Assembly: GCF_016756535.1 (NCBI RefSeq)
Contig: NZ_AP023247.1
Location: forward strand, 3,658,501 to 3,722,500
DNA: 64,000 bases
Source of the DNA: Mesorhizobium sp. 131-2-1
GTDB lineage: Bacteria > Pseudomonadota > Alphaproteobacteria > Rhizobiales > Rhizobiaceae
Direction of reading: 5' to 3'
This document shows positions 41,928 to 53,201 of this stretch, in pieces. The translations under genes and the position numbers were made by a program. Under the pieces are notes generated by a model. That model was not told the DNA's origin and searched no databases. It saw only the letters and a program-made list of their open reading frames with translations. Position 1 is the first letter of the stretch, and each line of letters begins with the position of its first letter.

Positions 41928-43289
41928 TCAGACGCCCAGCGACTTCAGCTTGCGGTGCAGGGCAGAGCGCTCCATGCCGATGAACTCGGCGGTTTTCGAG
42001 ATGTTGCCGCCGAAGCGGTTGATCTGGGCGATCAGGTAGTCCTTCTCGAACTGTTCGCGCGCCTCGCGCAGCGGCAGCGCCATGATGTGCTGGTCCGATT
42101 GGTTGGGCGTGCGCGGCATGACGTCGCCGATCTCCGACGGCAGCAGATCGGCGGTGATCGGGGCGTCGACATCGTCGCCGCGCGCCAGGATCATCAGCCG
42201 TTCGACATTGTTGCGCAGTTGCCGGACATTGCCCGGCCAGTTATGCGCCTGCAGCACGGCGAGCGCGTCGTCGCCGATGCGGCGCGGCCTGATGCCGGCC
42301 TGGCGCGCGATCTGCTTCATGAAATTGTCGACCAGATAGGGAATGTCCTCGCGCCGCTCGGCCAGCCCCGGCACCATGACCGGAACCACTGCCAGGCGGT
42401 GATAGAGGTCCTCGCGGAAACGGCCGTCGGCGATCATCGCCTCCAGGTTCTGCGAGGTGGACGAGATGATGCGGACATCGACCTTGACCCGCTTGGTGCC
42501 CCCTACCCGCTCGAACTGCTGCTCGACCAGCACGCGCAGGATCTTGTTCTGCGTCTCGCGCGGCATGTCGGCCACTTCGTCGATGTAGAGGATGCCGCGA
42601 TGCGCCTCTTCCAGCGCGCCGACCTTGCGCTCGGTGCCGTTCGATTCGGTGCCGAACAGCTCGACCTCCATGCGCTCGGGCGTGATGGTGGCCGCGCTCA
42701 GCGTCACGAACGGTCCGGCCTTGCGCGTCGACAGCGCATGGATGGCGCGCGCCGCCAGTTCCTTGCCGGAACCGGACGGGCCGACGATCATGATGCGGCT
42801 GTTGGTCGGCGCGACGCGTTCGATGGTCTGGCGCAACTGGCTCATTGCCGACGACATGCCGATCAGGTCGAAGGTCTCACCGCTGCGCTGCTTTAGGTCG
42901 GAGACCTCGCGCCTCAGCTTCGAGGTTTCGAGCGCGCGCTCGGCGATCAGGATCAGCCGGTCGGCCTTGAACGGCTTCTCGATGAAGTCGTAGGCGCCGC
43001 GACGGATGGCGGAAACCGCCGTCTCGATATTGCCGTGACCGGAGATCATCACCACCGGCAGGGTCGGATGCATCGTTTTGATCTCGTCCAGCAGCGCCAG
43101 GCCGTCCAGGCGCGAGCCCTGCAGCCAGATGTCGAGGAAGATCAGCCTCGGCGCGCGGTCTGCAATTGCTGCAAGCGCGCTGTCGGCGTCGAACGCCGTG
43201 CGGGTTTCGTGACCTTCGTCGCTCAGGATGCCTGCGACGAGCTCGCGGATGTCTTCCTCGTCATCGACGATGAGAATGTCAGACGCCAT
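41928..43289 (-). CDS. ntrX: NtrX response regulator lacking the GAFTGA loop
   Basis: The 453-residue protein has a receiver domain with phospho-acceptor D53, a central AAA+ domain (G-P-S-G-S-G-K-E at 170-177) and a C-terminal Fis-type HTH ending K-L-K-S-L-G-V. At residues 211-230, where sigma-54 activators carry G-A-F-T-G-A, the sequence is L-F-G-T-E-S-N-G-T-E-R-K-V-G-A-L-E-E-A-H. It thus probably regulates without sigma-54. Its start (43289) overlaps the ntrY stop by 11 bases. Confidence 0.94.
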   Translation of the reverse strand: MASDILIVDDEEDIRELVAGILSDEGHETRTAFDADSALAAIADRAPRLIFLDIWLQGSRLDGLALLDEIKTMHPTLPVVMISGHGNIETAVSAIRRGAYDFIEKPFKADRLILIAERALETSKLRREVSDLKQRSGETFDLIGMSSAMSQLRQTIERVAPTNSRIMIVGPSGSGKELAARAIHALSTRKAGPFVTLSAATITPERMEVELFGTESNGTERKVGALEEAHRGILYIDEVADMPRETQNKILRVLVEQQFERVGGTKRVKVDVRIISSTSQNLEAMIADGRFREDLYHRLAVVPVMVPGLAERREDIPYLVDNFMKQIARQAGIRPRRIGDDALAVLQAHNWPGNVRQLRNNVERLMILARGDDVDAPITADLLPSEIGDVMPRTPNQSDQHIMALPLREAREQFEKDYLIAQINRFGGNISKTAEFIGMERSALHRKLKSLGV

Positions 43290-45570
43290 TACCGACCTTT
43301 TCAGTTTCTCTTTCGTGTTCGTTCCGGCCTTCGCCGCGAGGTGGCGCGGCAACGACCGCCGCCGGCGGCAGGATGATCGAGATCATTGCGCCGCGGCCAT
43401 CGTGGAAATCCGCCGGCGCATCGTTGAGTTCGAGCCGGCCGCCATGGTCCTCCACGATCTTCTTGACGATAGCGAGGCCAAGGCCCGTGCCTTTTTCACG
43501 CGTCGTCATATAGGGCTCGAGCAAGCGCTGCCTATTCTCGCGCGGCAATCCCCTGCCATTGTCGATGACATCGATTCGGATGGCGCCATTTTGACGTCCG
43601 GCTTGAATCCGGATTGTGCCGTCCGAACGATCTTTTGCATCAAGTCCGTCAATGGCCTCGGCGGCGTTCTTGATGACGTTGCCAAAGGCCTGCGCCATCA
43701 GCCGGCTGTCGAAGGTGCCCTTCAGCGGTTCACTGCCGAAATCGCGCTCGAAAGCGATGTCGGAACGGCTGACCTCGACCAGGAACGAGGCCTCGCGCAG
43801 CGATTCGCGCAGATCGATGGCTTTCATCTCCGGCTTCGGCATGCGCGCGAAGGCCGAGAATTCGTCGACCATGCGGCCGATATCCTCGACCTGCCGGATG
43901 ATCGTGTCGGTGCACTGGTCGAAAACCTCGCGGTCCTCGGTGATGACCTTGCCGTAACGGCGCTTGATGCGCTCGGCCGAGAGCTGGATCGGCGTCAGCG
44001 GGTTCTTGATCTCGTGGGCGATGCGCCTTGCCACATCGGCCCAGGCCGAAGAGCGCTGGGCCTGCACAAGGTCGGTGATGTCGTCGACCGTCACGACATA
44101 GGATTTTTCCTCCGAGCCGTCGTCGCCGGCCTCGATGGTGATCTGCACATTGAAGGTGCGCTCGGCGCCGCCGCGGTAGAAGGTCACCTGCTCGCGATAG
44201 ACCGGCTTGCCCGACTTGCGGCCGATCTCGAAGACGCGGCCGACATGCGGCAGCACGGCGGACAGGTTCTGCCCAAGAGCTGCGCTCGCCGAGATCGCCA
44301 GCATGGTCTCGGCCGAGCGGTTGACGATGGTGACAATGCCATAGGGGTCGACGCCGATGACGCCGGCGGTGACGCCCGCCAGCACGGCTTCCGAAAAGCG
44401 CCTGCGCTCGTCGATCAGGTCCTTGGCGGAGAGCAGCTCGTTGCGCTGCGATTTGAGCTCCAGGATCATGTTGTTGAAGGTGTCGCCGAGCGAGGCGACG
44501 TCGCCGTCGGACAGCCTCACCGGCACGGCGACATCGAGATTGCCGGTCGCGACCTCGTCGGCGGCGCCGATCAGCTGGCGGATTGGCCGCACCAGGCGGT
44601 CGGCGACCGCGATGCCGGTCCAGATCGCCGACAGGATGACGATCAGCGTCAGCGACAGGTAGGGCAGCGCGAAGGCCACCTGCGAGGTGCGGCGGTTGTC
44701 TTCCAGGTTGCGGTATTCGTCGGTGTTGGACCGCACGATCTGCCGGGCCTTGATCACATCCGGGTCGACCAGGCGAATTGTGTAGAGATAAAGCCCTTCG
44801 ATCTCGCGCAGCTTGACGATGGCGCCCATGATGTTGCGGGTGCGCGGCTCGATCAGCACCGGCTTGCCGTCAGCCGCCGTTTCCACCGCGCCCGGCGGAG
44901 GCTCCGGCATGGCGAAGTCGGCATCGGTCTTGGCGCTCATCACAAAGGAGCCGTCGGGCTTGATCAGCGCGGCATGCGCCAGCGAGCGGCCAACCGCTTC
45001 CTTGTTCATCAGATCGAGGAAACCGGTGCGGTCGAGGCCATAGAGCGTGCGCGACGCATCGAGATCATAGGCCATCGACAGCGTCGTGCCTTGCAGGTTG
45101 CGGGCGTTTTCCTGCACATAGGCGTCGGCGATCGACAGCGAGGAATTGACGATCGTCTTGGTGCGGATCTCGAACCAGCGGTCGAGGCCGATGTCGAGCG
45201 TGATCGAGGCGATGATGGCCACCATGATGGCGGGAATGGCGGCGACCAGCGCGAACATCGCCACGATGCGCACATGCAGCCGTGAGGCCGCCTTGCCGTG
45301 TCGCCGCGCCATCACAATGCGGTGAACCTCGCGGCCGACCAGCGCAATCAGGAACAGGACGAAGACTGCGTTGAGCGCGATCAGCGCCATCGTGGCCTTT
45401 GCATCCGGCGCGATCGGCGTCGCGCCGACCAGAATCGCAAAGGAGATCGCCGCCGTGATCAAGGCGCCGGCAATCGCCAGCACGCCGGGCAACGCCAGCA
45501 GCCGGCGTCTGTCCTCCACGCCGGGCTTGCTGAAAAGCGGTTCGTTCAATGTTGGGGCCTGGGAAGCCAT
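43279..45570 (-). CDS. ntrY: NtrY nitrogen/redox sensor histidine kinase
   Basis: 763 residues from ATG 45570. Several N-terminal membrane helices (around 33-55, 65-85 and 110-135) and a periplasmic loop come before a further helix near 310. HAMP and PAS domains follow, then a kinase core with [22 protein letters not shown] and G-T-G-L-G-L-A-I. It is the partner of NtrX and affects nitrogen metabolism, envelope and redox control in alphaproteobacteria. Confidence 0.95.
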   Translation of the reverse strand: MASQAPTLNEPLFSKPGVEDRRRLLALPGVLAIAGALITAAISFAILVGATPIAPDAKATMALIALNAVFVLFLIALVGREVHRIVMARRHGKAASRLHVRIVAMFALVAAIPAIMVAIIASITLDIGLDRWFEIRTKTIVNSSLSIADAYVQENARNLQGTTLSMAYDLDASRTLYGLDRTGFLDLMNKEAVGRSLAHAALIKPDGSFVMSAKTDADFAMPEPPPGAVETAADGKPVLIEPRTRNIMGAIVKLREIEGLYLYTIRLVDPDVIKARQIVRSNTDEYRNLEDNRRTSQVAFALPYLSLTLIVILSAIWTGIAVADRLVRPIRQLIGAADEVATGNLDVAVPVRLSDGDVASLGDTFNNMILELKSQRNELLSAKDLIDERRRFSEAVLAGVTAGVIGVDPYGIVTIVNRSAETMLAISASAALGQNLSAVLPHVGRVFEIGRKSGKPVYREQVTFYRGGAERTFNVQITIEAGDDGSEEKSYVVTVDDITDLVQAQRSSAWADVARRIAHEIKNPLTPIQLSAERIKRRYGKVITEDREVFDQCTDTIIRQVEDIGRMVDEFSAFARMPKPEMKAIDLRESLREASFLVEVSRSDIAFERDFGSEPLKGTFDSRLMAQAFGNVIKNAAEAIDGLDAKDRSDGTIRIQAGRQNGAIRIDVIDNGRGLPRENRQRLLEPYMTTREKGTGLGLAIVKKIVEDHGGRLELNDAPADFHDGRGAMISIILPPAAVVAAPPRGEGRNEHERETEKVGNGV

Positions 45571-45686
45571 ATCGCCGTTTAGAGTCAGTGGTTGCGTCGG
45601 ATGTATGCAACGCATTGTGGCGATTATGCAACAAGTGTGGCCGGGACGGAAATCTTTCCCCGGCTTATTGCCTTCTCAGGGGAACG

Positions 45687-47143
<1,457 letters not shown>

Positions 47144-47147
<4 letters not shown>

Positions 47148-48286
47148 GTGCGGTCTCCTTCAGCTTCTTCGTCGACGCCGTGCGCGGTCTCCTTCCAGGC
47201 CGGCATCAGAATCCGGAACGTGGTTCCGCGCGGCGTCGAATCGCATTCGATGATGCCGCCATGCTCGCCGACGATCTTGGCCACCAGCGCCAGCCCGAGG
47301 CCGGAGCCGTTCGGCTTGGTGGTGATGAACGGGTCGAACAGGATCGGCAGTATGTCCTCCGAAACGCCAGGGCCGTTGTCGCGCACGCAGAATTCCAGCG
47401 GCAAGGACACGCGATCCTGGGTTCCGGGCACCGAAACACGGATGCCCGGTCGGAAAGCGGTCGACAGCACGATCTCGCCTTGCGGGTCCGAACCGATCGC
47501 CTCGGCGGCGTTCTTGACCAGGTTGAGGAACACCTGGATCAGCTGGTCGCGGTTGGCGAAGACCGGAGGAAGTGATGGATCGTATTCCTCCAAGATCTTG
47601 ATCCGCTTGGCAAAACCGTTCTTGGCAATAGCCTTTACATGGTCGAGCACGACATGGATGTTGACCGGGTAGCGGTCGATCGGCCGTTCGTCGGAAAACA
47701 CCTCCATGCGGTCGACGAGCGAGACGATGCGGTCGGTCTCGTCGGTGATCAGCCGGGTCAGCGCGCGGTCCTCATCGGAGGCCGACAGTTCCAGCAACTG
47801 GGCGGCGCCCCTGATGCCTGAGAGCGGGTTCTTGATCTCGTGCGCCAGCATGGCGGCTAGGCCGGTGACCGAGCGGGCGGCGCCGCGATGCGTCATCTGC
47901 CGGTCGATCTTGTCGGCCATCGACCGTTCCTGGAACATCACCACCACCGAGCCCGGGAATTCCGGCACCGGCGCGACATAGAGGTCGACGACCTTTTCGA
48001 TGCCAAGGCGCGGCGACGAGACATCGACCCGGTATTCGTTGACCGGCGCCCGGCGTTCGCGCACCTGGTCGACAAGGGTGAGCAGCGGGCTGCCGAAGGG
48101 CACGAGCTTGGACAGCGTATTGCGGGCAAGCATGGTCGCGCTGGAGCGGAAGAAATCCTCCGCGTCGGCATTGGCGAAGATGATGAAGCCGTCGTTGTCG
48201 ACCATGATGACAGGGCGGCGGATGGTGTTCAGCACGATATTGGCGGCGTCCACCATGTCCTGCCCCTGAGCAACTGTAGCCTTCAT
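47144..48286 (-). CDS. ntrB: NtrB nitrogen sensor kinase
   Basis: The 380-residue soluble kinase has an N-terminal PAS domain (about 15-125), phospho-acceptor H149 in [10 protein letters not shown], and ATP-binding motifs N-A-A-E-A-I, D-N-G-P-G-V and G-S-G-L-G-L-A-L. It phosphorylates or dephosphorylates NtrC in response to PII. Four-base overlaps with dusB (upstream) and ntrC (downstream) show a tight dusB-ntrB-ntrC operon. Confidence 0.97.
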
Positions 48287-49311
48287 GCCGCGCTCCGCAG
48301 GCTGTCGGGGCGGGCGAGGCTGGAGAACACCCCGCGCAGCCCGGCAATGACGCGAGCGGGTTCAAAGGAGGTCAGGATCGTCTTGCGCTGTTCGGCATCC
48401 GCGCCGGCGGCATGGCGATCGAGATACCAGCCGAGATGCTTGCGCGCCTGCCGCAGACCGCTTTCGACGCCATAGAGCGCCAGCATGTCCTCATGGTGGG
48501 CGACGATGTACTCGGTCAGGGCCAGCGGATCTCCGGGAATGGCTGGCGGCGTCTCACCTGCCGCGGCCGCGGCGATCCTGCCGGCGGTCCACGGGGCGCC
48601 ATAATGCGCGCGTCCGATCATCACCGCGTCGGCGCCCGATTGCTCGAGGATGACGGCCGCTTCCGCCGGCGAGCCGACATCGCCATTGGCGACGACCGGG
48701 ATCGAAACGGCCTCCTTGACCCGCGCGATGGCGCGCCAGTCAGCCTTGCCCTGATAGAACTGGCAGCGGGTGCGGCCATGCACGGTCACCATCCGCACGC
48801 CGGCCTGTTCGGCGCGGCGCGCGAGCATCGGCGCGTTGAGCGCGCTTTCGTCCCAGCCAAGCCGCATCTTCACGGTCACCGGCACCTCGACGGCGCCGAC
48901 CACCGCTTCGATCAGCGACAGGGCGTGGTCGAGATCGCGCATCAGCGCCGAACCGGCATAGCCGCCCGTCACCTTCTTGGCCGGGCAGCCCATGTTGATG
49001 TCGATGATGTCGGCGCCCTCGCCCGCGGCGATCCGGGCGCCTTCGGCCATATGCGCCACTTCCCGGCCGGCGAGCTGGACCATGTGGACCGGCAGCCCGG
49101 AATGGCGGATGCGCAGGTCGCAGCCGGCCCTGCCTTTCGCAAGCTCTCCGCTCGCCACCATTTCCGACACGACAAGCCCGGCGCCATGCCGATGGGCGCG
49201 CTGCCGGAACGGCTCGTCGGTTATCCCCGACATCGGCGCGAGGAAGACACGATTGCGGATTCTCACGCCGCCAATGTCGAGCGGCAGAGCCAATTTGGTC
49301 AATTCGGGCAT
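48283..49311 (-). CDS. dusB: tRNA-dihydrouridine synthase B (NifR3)
   Basis: 342 residues from ATG 49311. The FMN TIM barrel shows [13 protein letters not shown], the [11 protein letters not shown] signature with the active-site cysteine, and V-N/A-N-G-D-V. It reduces uridine in tRNA D-loops. It is the first gene of the ntrBC operon, as known for nifR3 in Rhodobacter and rhizobia. Confidence 0.95.
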   Translation of the reverse strand: MPELTKLALPLDIGGVRIRNRVFLAPMSGITDEPFRQRAHRHGAGLVVSEMVASGELAKGRAGCDLRIRHSGLPVHMVQLAGREVAHMAEGARIAAGEGADIIDINMGCPAKKVTGGYAGSALMRDLDHALSLIEAVVGAVEVPVTVKMRLGWDESALNAPMLARRAEQAGVRMVTVHGRTRCQFYQGKADWRAIARVKEAVSIPVVANGDVGSPAEAAVILEQSGADAVMIGRAHYGAPWTAGRIAAAAAGETPPAIPGDPLALTEYIVAHHEDMLALYGVESGLRQARKHLGWYLDRHAAGADAEQRKTILTSFEPARVIAGLRGVFSSLARPDSLRSAA

Positions 49312-49439
49312 GCACAAAAACCAAGCATATCGGATTGCTGCACATTCTCTAGCCAGAAGCAAGGCAATGTGCAACGCGCAATGACGTCAAATCAAGGCGC
49401 ATTTGGGAAAATGCTTGGCCTTCGGCCTGTCCCCCGACC

Positions 49440-49542
49440 AAAGCGCCGCGCGTCCTTCAGGAACGCGCAAAGGACGCTTTGGAATTCACAATTGGCGCAC
49501 GATCTTTTCCGAAAACCGATTACACTTTTTCGGATCGTGCGC
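49440..49542. repeat. composite Mesorhizobium-type intergenic repeat
   Basis: Two palindromic modules lie side by side. The first is AAGCG...CGTCCTT / AAGGACGCTT (about 49440-49480). The second is GCGCACGATC (49495-49504) and GATCGTGCGC (49533-49542) enclosing TTTTCCGAAAACC and CACTTTTTCGG. Both motifs are recognised as frequent intergenic repeats in Mesorhizobium. They fill the divergent dusB-ispDF gap, so they may carry no promoter themselves. Confidence 0.6.
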
Positions 49543-49555
49543 TAAGCCAATCGCA

Positions 49556-50785
49556 ATGACTGACGCAAGCGAAAATCAGGCTTCGGGCGCGGATGACAAG
49601 GTCGCGGTGGTTATCGTCGCGGCCGGGCGCGGCGCGCGCGCCGGGCAGGCCAATGGACCGAAGCAATATCAACACATCGGCGGCCGCGCCGTCATCGCGC
49701 GCACCCTGGAGACATTCCTGTCGCATCCGAGGACCGGTCCGGTCGTGGTGGCCATCCACGCCGACGACGGCGAGCTTTTCCGCAAGGCCGTGGGCGCGGA
49801 TGCCGACCATGTCATCACGGTCACCGGCGGCGATTCGCGCCAAGCCTCCGTCAGGCTGGGCCTGCTGGCGCTCAGGGACTCCGCGCCAGGCCGCGTGCTC
49901 GTCCATGACGCCGTACGCCCCTTCGTCGACGCCACCCTCATCGACCGCACGATCGATGCCATCGGCGAGCGTCAGGGCGCGCTGCCCGCGCTGCCCGTCG
50001 CCGACACGCTGAAGCGCGAGTCGGCAGCCGGGATGATCGAGGAGACCGTATCGAGGAACGGGCTGCACGCCGCCCAGACGCCACAGGGCTTTCCCTTCTG
50101 GCCGCTCCTTGCGGCGCATGAGAAGGCCCATCACCTCGGCAAGGCGGATTTCACCGATGACGCCGCGATCGCCGAATGGGCGCACATACCGGTCAAACTG
50201 GTGCCGGGATCGCCGGACAACATAAAACTTACCTGGGCAAGGGATATCGCGATGGCGGACCAGCGACTTTCCGGCGAACGGCCGCGCTTTCCGGATATAC
50301 GCACCGGCAATGGTTACGACGTGCACGCCTTCGAGCCGGGCGACCATGTCACGCTCTGCGGTGTCGACATTCCGCACGAGAAAAAGCTCGCTGGCCATTC
50401 GGATGCCGATGTCGGACTTCACGCTCTCACCGATGCGCTGCTCGCAACGTGCGGCGCCGGCGATATCGGCACGCATTTCCCGCCGTCGGATCCGCAATGG
50501 AAAGGGGCTGCCTCGAAGATCTTCGTCGAGCGTGCAGCGAGGCTGGTGCGCGAGCGCGGCGGACGCATCGCGAATGCCGACATCACGCTGATCTGCGAGG
50601 CGCCACGCGTCGGCCCGCATCGCGAGGCGATGACCGCGGCGCTTGCCGCGATGCTCGGCATCTCAAGCGAGCGGATATCGATCAAGGCGACCACCAATGA
50701 GAGACTGGGCTTCGTCGGCCGACAGGAAGGCATAGCGGCCATTGCCACCGCCAGCGTCGTCTTTCCAGGTGAGGTCCCCGAATGA
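49556..50785 (+). CDS. ispDF: bifunctional IspD-IspF (MEP isoprenoid pathway)
   Basis: The 409-residue fusion combines two enzymes. Residues about 15-235 are MEP cytidylyltransferase ([16 protein letters not shown], and T-D-D-A). Residues about 248-409 are MECDP synthase ([17 protein letters not shown], metal ligands D/H/H, and I-S-I-K-A-T-T-N-E). It performs steps 2 and 4 of isoprenoid precursor synthesis. This fusion is a regular trait of alphaproteobacteria. ATG 49556 is used because the frame upstream is repeat DNA. It overlaps cinA by four bases. Confidence 0.95.
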   Translation: MTDASENQASGADDKVAVVIVAAGRGARAGQANGPKQYQHIGGRAVIARTLETFLSHPRTGPVVVAIHADDGELFRKAVGADADHVITVTGGDSRQASVRLGLLALRDSAPGRVLVHDAVRPFVDATLIDRTIDAIGERQGALPALPVADTLKRESAAGMIEETVSRNGLHAAQTPQGFPFWPLLAAHEKAHHLGKADFTDDAAIAEWAHIPVKLVPGSPDNIKLTWARDIAMADQRLSGERPRFPDIRTGNGYDVHAFEPGDHVTLCGVDIPHEKKLAGHSDADVGLHALTDALLATCGAGDIGTHFPPSDPQWKGAASKIFVERAARLVRERGGRIANADITLICEAPRVGPHREAMTAALAAMLGISSERISIKATTNERLGFVGRQEGIAAIATASVVFPGEVPE

Positions 50786-51264
50786 GCAATGCCGAACTCG
50801 CGAACACCCTGCTCCTGGCTTGCCAGCAACGCGGCATCATGCTGGCGACGGCCGAAAGCTGCACCGGCGGCCTGATCATCGCCGCGCTCACCGACATTGC
50901 GGGCTCCTCGGCGGTGGTCGACCGCGGCTTCATCACCTATTCCAACGAAGCCAAGATGGAGATGCTCGGCGTTTCCGCCGCAACGCTCGACGCCCATGGC
51001 GCCGTCTCGCGCGAAACCGTGCTCGAAATGGCGGCGGGCGCGCTGGCGCATTCGCGGGCGAGCCTCTCGCTCGCGGTCACCGGCATTGCCGGCCCGACCG
51101 GCGGTTCGGCCGACAAGCCGGTCGGCCTGGTCTGGTTCGGCCTTGCGCTTACCGGCCAGCCGATCATCGCCGAGCGCCAGCTATTCGGCCACAAGGGCCG
51201 CGAGTTCATCCGCCACGAGACGGTGCGGCACGCGCTGCAACTCGGCCTGCGCGCGCTGGGCTAG
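50782..51264 (+). CDS. CinA C-terminal domain amidohydrolase (PncC-like)
   Basis: The 160-residue protein is the stand-alone CinA C-terminal domain with the signature A-E-S-C-T-G-G-L and Y-S-N-E-A-K. It probably hydrolyses nicotinamide mononucleotide to NaMN in the pyridine nucleotide cycle. It is coupled to ispDF (ATGA overlap) and converges with the COQ10-like gene. Confidence 0.92.
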   Translation: MSNAELANTLLLACQQRGIMLATAESCTGGLIIAALTDIAGSSAVVDRGFITYSNEAKMEMLGVSAATLDAHGAVSRETVLEMAAGALAHSRASLSLAVTGIAGPTGGSADKPVGLVWFGLALTGQPIIAERQLFGHKGREFIRHETVRHALQLGLRALG

Positions 51265-51277
51265 ACCGCGTTTGAGG

Positions 51278-51733
51278 TCAGGCCGGCCTGGTGCCGTAGA
51301 TCTGGTCGGCGCGCTTCTCGAAGGCCTCGGCAAACATGCGGAAGGCGCGATCGAACATCGCCCCCATCAGCGCGCCGAGAATGCGGCTCTTGAACTCATA
51401 GTCGATGAAGAAATGTACTTCGCAGCCGCCTTCGGCCGGGTCGAAACGCCAGATATTGCTGAGATATTTGAACGGCCCGTCGATATATTTGACGTCGATG
51501 GCATTCTCGTCGGGCTTCAACAGCACTTGCGTCGTGAAGGTCTCGCGGATCGCCTTATAGCCGATGGTCATATCGGCAAGCAGGATGGTGCGGCCGTCGC
51601 GCTCCTTGCGCGAGCGCACCGTCAGCGCCTCGCACAGCGGCAGGAACTGCGGATAGGCCTCGACGTCCGCGACCAGCGCGAACATCTCCTGCGCCGTATG
51701 GGCGACGCGGCGAGCGGCTTCGAATTTCGGCAT
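51278..51733 (-). CDS. COQ10/RatA-like START-domain protein
   Basis: 151 residues from ATG 51733. The SRPBCC fold is shown by F-A-L-V-A-D-V-E-A-Y-P-Q-F-L-P near the N-terminus and a C-terminal helix with F-E-K-R-A-D. Relatives bind ubiquinone (COQ10) or, in E. coli RatA, act on ribosomes; the coenzyme Q role is the more likely one in alphaproteobacteria. It follows lipA by 7 bases. Confidence 0.88.
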   Translation of the reverse strand: MPKFEAARRVAHTAQEMFALVADVEAYPQFLPLCEALTVRSRKERDGRTILLADMTIGYKAIRETFTTQVLLKPDENAIDVKYIDGPFKYLSNIWRFDPAEGGCEVHFFIDYEFKSRILGALMGAMFDRAFRMFAEAFEKRADQIYGTRPA

Positions 51734-51740
51734 TCGGGGG

Positions 51741-52706
51741 TTAGCTGGCTTTTCTGAGCTGCGCTTCCCGCGCCGCGCGCAGCCTGGCGAAATCCTCGCC
51801 GGCATGATGCGAGGAGCGCGTCAGCGGGCTCGACGCCATCAGCAGGAAACCCTTGGTCCTGCCGATCGTCTCGAAGGACTTGAACTCCTCCGGGGTGACG
51901 AAGCGGATGACCGGATGGTGCTTCTTCGACGGCTGCAGATACTGGCCGATGGTCATGAAGTCGACATTGGCCGAGCGCAGATCGTCCATCAGCTGCAGGA
52001 TCTCGTTCCGCTCTTCGCCCAGGCCCACCATGATGCCGGACTTGGTGAAGATCGACGGATCGAGCTCCTTGACCCGCTGCAACAGCCGGATCGAATGGAA
52101 ATAGCGGGCACCGGGACGCACGGTCAGGTAGTTCGACGGCACGGTCTCGAGGTTGTGGTTGAAGACGTCGGGCTTCGCCGCGACAACGATCTCAAGCGCG
52201 CCGTCCTTGCGTAGGAAGTCCGGCGTCAGGATCTCGATCGTGGTCGAGGGCGCCGCCGCGCGGATGGCGCGGATGACCTCGGCGAAATGCTGCGCGCCGC
52301 CGTCGGCAAGGTCGTCGCGGTCGACCGAGGTGATGACGACGTGGCTCAACCCCATCTGCTTGACGGCATGCGCGACGCGCGCCGGTTCATCGGGATCGAG
52401 CGCGGTCGGAATGCCGGTGGCGACGTTGCAGAAGGCGCATGCGCGCGTGCAGATCTCGCCCATGATCATGAAGGTGGCGTGCTTCTTGTCCCAGCACTCG
52501 CCGATGTTCGGGCAACCGGCCTCCTCGCACACCGTCACCAGCTTGTGCGACTTCACGATCTCGCGCGTCTCGGCATAGCCTTTCGAGACCGGCGCCTTGA
52601 CGCGGATCCAGTCGGGCTTGCGCAGCACCTCCTGGTCCGGCTTGTGCGCCTTTTCAGGGTGCCGCACGCGCGGCGCATTGGCGATCGTGTCGAGGACAGT
52701 GACCAT
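51741..52706 (-). CDS. lipA: lipoyl synthase
   Basis: 321 residues from ATG 52706. The radical-SAM cluster C-x(3)-C-x(2)-C is in C-T-R-A-C-A-F-C, and the auxiliary cluster cysteines lie in [14 protein letters not shown]-terminal R-S-S-x-H-A motif appears as T-R-S-S-H-H-A-G. It inserts sulfur into octanoyl groups on lipoyl domains, such as those of the pyruvate dehydrogenase subunits encoded just upstream. Confidence 0.96.
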   Translation of the reverse strand: MVTVLDTIANAPRVRHPEKAHKPDQEVLRKPDWIRVKAPVSKGYAETREIVKSHKLVTVCEEAGCPNIGECWDKKHATFMIMGEICTRACAFCNVATGIPTALDPDEPARVAHAVKQMGLSHVVITSVDRDDLADGGAQHFAEVIRAIRAAAPSTTIEILTPDFLRKDGALEIVVAAKPDVFNHNLETVPSNYLTVRPGARYFHSIRLLQRVKELDPSIFTKSGIMVGLGEERNEILQLMDDLRSANVDFMTIGQYLQPSKKHHPVIRFVTPEEFKSFETIGRTKGFLLMASSPLTRSSHHAGEDFARLRAAREAQLRKAS

Positions 52707-52781
52707 CTCAAACCCGGTTCCTGAGCGATCGCCTGTCCGGCGCTCGCATTCCAACGTCACTTAAGACTTTTCGATGCAAAG

Positions 52782-52819
52782 AAAAAGGCCACGCCGGCGC
52801 ATGCCGCCACGGCCTTTTT
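52782..52819 (-). terminator. Rho-independent terminator after the GlsB-like gene
   Basis: AAAAAGGCC (52782-52790) pairs with GGCCTTTTT (52811-52819), and both strands end in T-runs, so it can act in both directions. It separates the GlsB-like gene from lipA. Confidence 0.8.
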
Positions 52820-52841
52820 CGCATAGCGGTATCGATGCCAG

Positions 52842-53099
52842 CTAACGCCGCACCAGCCGTCCGACAAAGATCAGCAGGCAGGCGCCGATGAAGCCGGTGA
52901 TCAGATAGGCGAACCAGCCGACGCCGAAAGACTGGAAATTGAGAGCCTGCAGGATTGCGTTCAGCACGACCGCGCCGACGATGCCCAAGATGATGTTCAT
53001 GAAGATGCCGGTGTTGCTCTTCATCACCATTTCGGCGAGCCAGCCCGCCAAACCGCCGATGATGATAGCTCCGATCCAGCCCACGCCATTCACGTCCAT
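52842..53099 (-). CDS. GlsB/YeaQ/YmgE-type small stress membrane protein
   Basis: The 85-residue protein has three hydrophobic glycine-rich helices and the family pattern G-W-I-G-A-I-I-I-G-G-L-A-G-W-L-A. Members are transglycosylase-associated stress proteins of unknown mechanism. It is followed by a strong bidirectional terminator. Confidence 0.92.
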   Translation of the reverse strand: MDVNGVGWIGAIIIGGLAGWLAEMVMKSNTGIFMNIILGIVGAVVLNAILQALNFQSFGVGWFAYLITGFIGACLLIFVGRLVRR

Positions 53100-53201
53100 A
53101 TGCCCACTCCTCCTGTGACGGGTGAAAACGCATCCGGAAACGAACTGCCTTGCCGCCGAGTCTCCCAGGCTTTCGCAGGTGAGTCTCGCGCGGCAAATCT
53201 A

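Noticed and set aside
40938..42896. 652-residue plus-strand frame
   Set aside because: Antisense to dat and ntrX, both well supported.
43228..45285. 685-residue plus-strand frame
   Set aside because: Antisense shadow of ntrY; no domains.
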